Assembly: GCA_038049695.1 (NCBI GenBank) | Contig: CP142457.1 | Coordinates: 23,884,501 to 23,948,500, forward strand | DNA from: Cinnamomum chago | Lineage: Eukaryota; Streptophyta; Magnoliopsida; Laurales; Lauraceae | Direction: 5' to 3' | Length of the DNA: 64,000 bases | Shown: positions 62,217 through 64,000 of the stretch, piece by piece | Position numbering within the stretch: the first letter of the stretch is position 1 | Layout of the letters: every line of letters starts with the position of its first letter | Made by a program: the position numbers and the translations under genes | Notes under the pieces: model-generated | The model's input: the letters and a program-made list of their open reading frames with translations, nothing else | Databases searched by the model: none | Told to the model about the DNA's origin: nothing

Positions 62217-64000
62217 GTGTTGAGTCAGCAACTTTCTAGAGCCGCACAGATTATGTTTTCATTCAAAAGTACAGTACGAACCTCTCACGAAGTTCCGGTT
62301 TTCGCCCTGGCAACACTGAACTCCCCGAAAGAGATTTCCATTCCCCAGATTCACCCGAAACCCGTAGTAAACCAAAGAGTAGCTCGGAATATCCTAAAAA
62401 TCGCATCTCATCCCAAAATCCCTTCATATGGATTTAGAGGCGTACGGCAAGACAAGGACAACCGAAACCCTTTTTAGTTTCAAACTTGATCCCGGATCTT
62501 TCTAGAGGTTGCCTTTCTACACAGAGTCGCAACAAACACAGTGCGGAGTCAACAATTTCCTAGAGCCGCAAAGATTCTGTTTTAGTACAAAAGTATCGTA
62601 CGACTCGCACGAAGTTCGGGTTTTCTCCTTTGCAACTAGAGAACTCCCCGAAAGTGTTTACCATACACAGGGTTCCCCCGAAACCCGTTTTAAACCGAAA
62701 AGTAGTTTGAAATATCCATAAAGGTGCATCTCAACCCAAAATACCTTCAAATGGATTTCGAGGCGTGAGACAAGAGAAGGACACCCGAAACCCCTTCAAC
62801 AGTAAAACGTGATCCTGGAATTTTCTAGAGGGAGTCTTTGGACCAAGTGTCGCATTAAAACACAGTGCAGAGTCAACCATATTCTAGAGCCGCATAGATT
62901 GTGTTTTCGGACTAAAGGACCGTACGACCCGCACGAAGTTCGGGTTTTCGCCTTTACAAACTCTAAACTCCCCGAATGTGTTTTCCTTACCAAAGATTCG
63001 CCCGAAACCCGTTTTAAACCGAAAAGTAGCTCTAAATATCTTAAAGAGCGCGTCTCAACACAGAATCCCTTGAAATGGATTTAGAGCCGTAAGGAAAGAT
63101 AGAGACACCCGAAACCCCATTTAGAGTAAAACGCAATCCCAGATTTTTCCAAAGGGAGCCTTTGGAAAAGAGTCGCATGAAACACAGTGTTGAGTCAACA
63201 ACTTTCGAGAGCCGCACAAATTATGTTTTCGTTCAAAAGTACAGTACGACCCTCTCACGAAGTTCCGGTTTTCGCCCTGGCAACACTGAACTCCCCGAAA
63301 GAGATTTCCATTCCCCAGATTCACCCGAAACCCGTAGTAAACCAAAGAGTAGCTCGGAATATCCTAAAAATCGCATCTCATCCCAAAATCCCTTCATATG
63401 GATTTCGAGGCGTACAGCAAGACAAGGACAACCGAAACCCTTTTTAGTTTAAAACCTGATCCCGGATCTTTCTAGAGGTTGCCTTTCTACACAGAGTCGC
63501 AACAAACACAGTGCGGAGTCAACAATTTCCTAGAGCCGCAAAGATTCTGTTTTAGTACAAAAGTATCCAATGACCCGCACGAAGTTCGGGTTTTCTCCTT
63601 TACAACCAGAGAACTCCCCGAAAGTATTTACCATAATCAAGGTTCGCCCGAAACCCGTTTTAAACCGAAAAGTAGTTCGAAATATCCTAAAAGGTGCATC
63701 TCAACCCAGAATACCTTCGAATGGATTTCGAGGCGTAATACAAGAGAAGGACACCCGAAACCCCTTCTAGAGTAAAACGTGATCCTTGAATTTTCTAGAG
63801 GAAGTCTTTGGACCAAGAGTCGCATTAAAATACAGAGTGGAGTCAACCATATTCTAGAGCCGCATCGATTGTGTTTTCGTACTAAAGGACCGTACGACCC
63901 GCACGAAGTTCGGGTTTTCGCCTTTACAAACACTGAACTCCCCGAAAGTGTTTTCCTTACCAAAGATTCGCCTAAAACCCGTTTTAAACCGAAAAGTAGC

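Larger units (their letters stand above)
45486..64000 (+). repeat. Tandem satellite block 4 (most uniform part)
   Basis: A anchors: 45804, 46766, 47665, 48635, 49607, 50579, 51551, 52523, 53494, 54465, 55436, 56408, 57379, 58350, 59321, 60292, 61263, 62217, 63187. After 48.6 kb the spacing is 970-972 bp almost without exception; 954 bp at 61263 to 62217 reflects an 18-bp deletion in the A monomer near 61449. A shorter interval (899 bp, 46766 to 47665) comes from a 73-bp deletion at 47332. C monomers here mostly carry the GCGCGTCTCAACACAG and CCCTTGAAATGG variants, absent from the left half, which marks a subfamily that spread recently. The array runs off the window end. Confidence 0.96.

Overview
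This is plant nuclear repeat DNA with no host gene. About 51 of the 64 kb is one tandem satellite, always in the same orientation. Three LTR-retrotransposon insertions of the Ty1/copia SIRE (Maximus) type interrupt it. The tRNA-iMet primer site, the copia pol order and the SIRE-like gag and polypurine tract indicate an angiosperm. I cannot name the species. The setting fits pericentromeric, subtelomeric or centromeric heterochromatin.

Layout: satellite 1-5038; solo LTR 5039-7256 (plus orientation, target duplication CTTTG); satellite 7257-22896; full-length copia/SIRE element 22897-31296 on the minus strand (3' LTR 22897-24471, pol 24885-28247, gag 28260-29636, primer site 29710-29721, 5' LTR 29724-31296, target duplication CTTTC); satellite 31297-43263; solo LTR 43264-45485 (minus orientation, imperfect duplication TTCAT/TTCAA); satellite 45486-64000.

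The satellite monomer is about 324 bp. Three diverged types, A, B and C, follow each other in fixed order and give a trimer of 970-973 bp. I count 54 A-type monomers by eye. Larger nested periods are visible: about 1,943 bp (six monomers) at 34-39 kb and 54-64 kb, and about 3,885 bp (twelve monomers) at 54-62 kb. The left part is more diverged and rearranged; the right part is more uniform and probably amplified recently. Several junctions carry short copies of nearby sequence, as expected from error-prone end joining. Others look like unequal exchanges between monomer types.

The most unusual signal is a GC-rich promoter-proximal module conserved in all four LTRs. These belong to two LTR types of different length (about 1,574 and 2,220 bp). 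Each has four copies of the palindrome GGTCGACC in two pairs, spaced exactly 22 bp within a pair and 106-108 bp between pairs. The pairs flank an inverted repeat, AACGGTCA-N6-TGACCGTT, just upstream of a TATA box. The AACGGTCA arms match the core of the plant mitosis-specific activator (MSA) element bound by three-repeat MYB factors, which suggests cell-cycle-linked transcription of these retrotransposons. The full-length element is young (LTRs about 1% different by eye) but carries an in-frame UAA between gag and pol and a frameshift near the end of RNase H.
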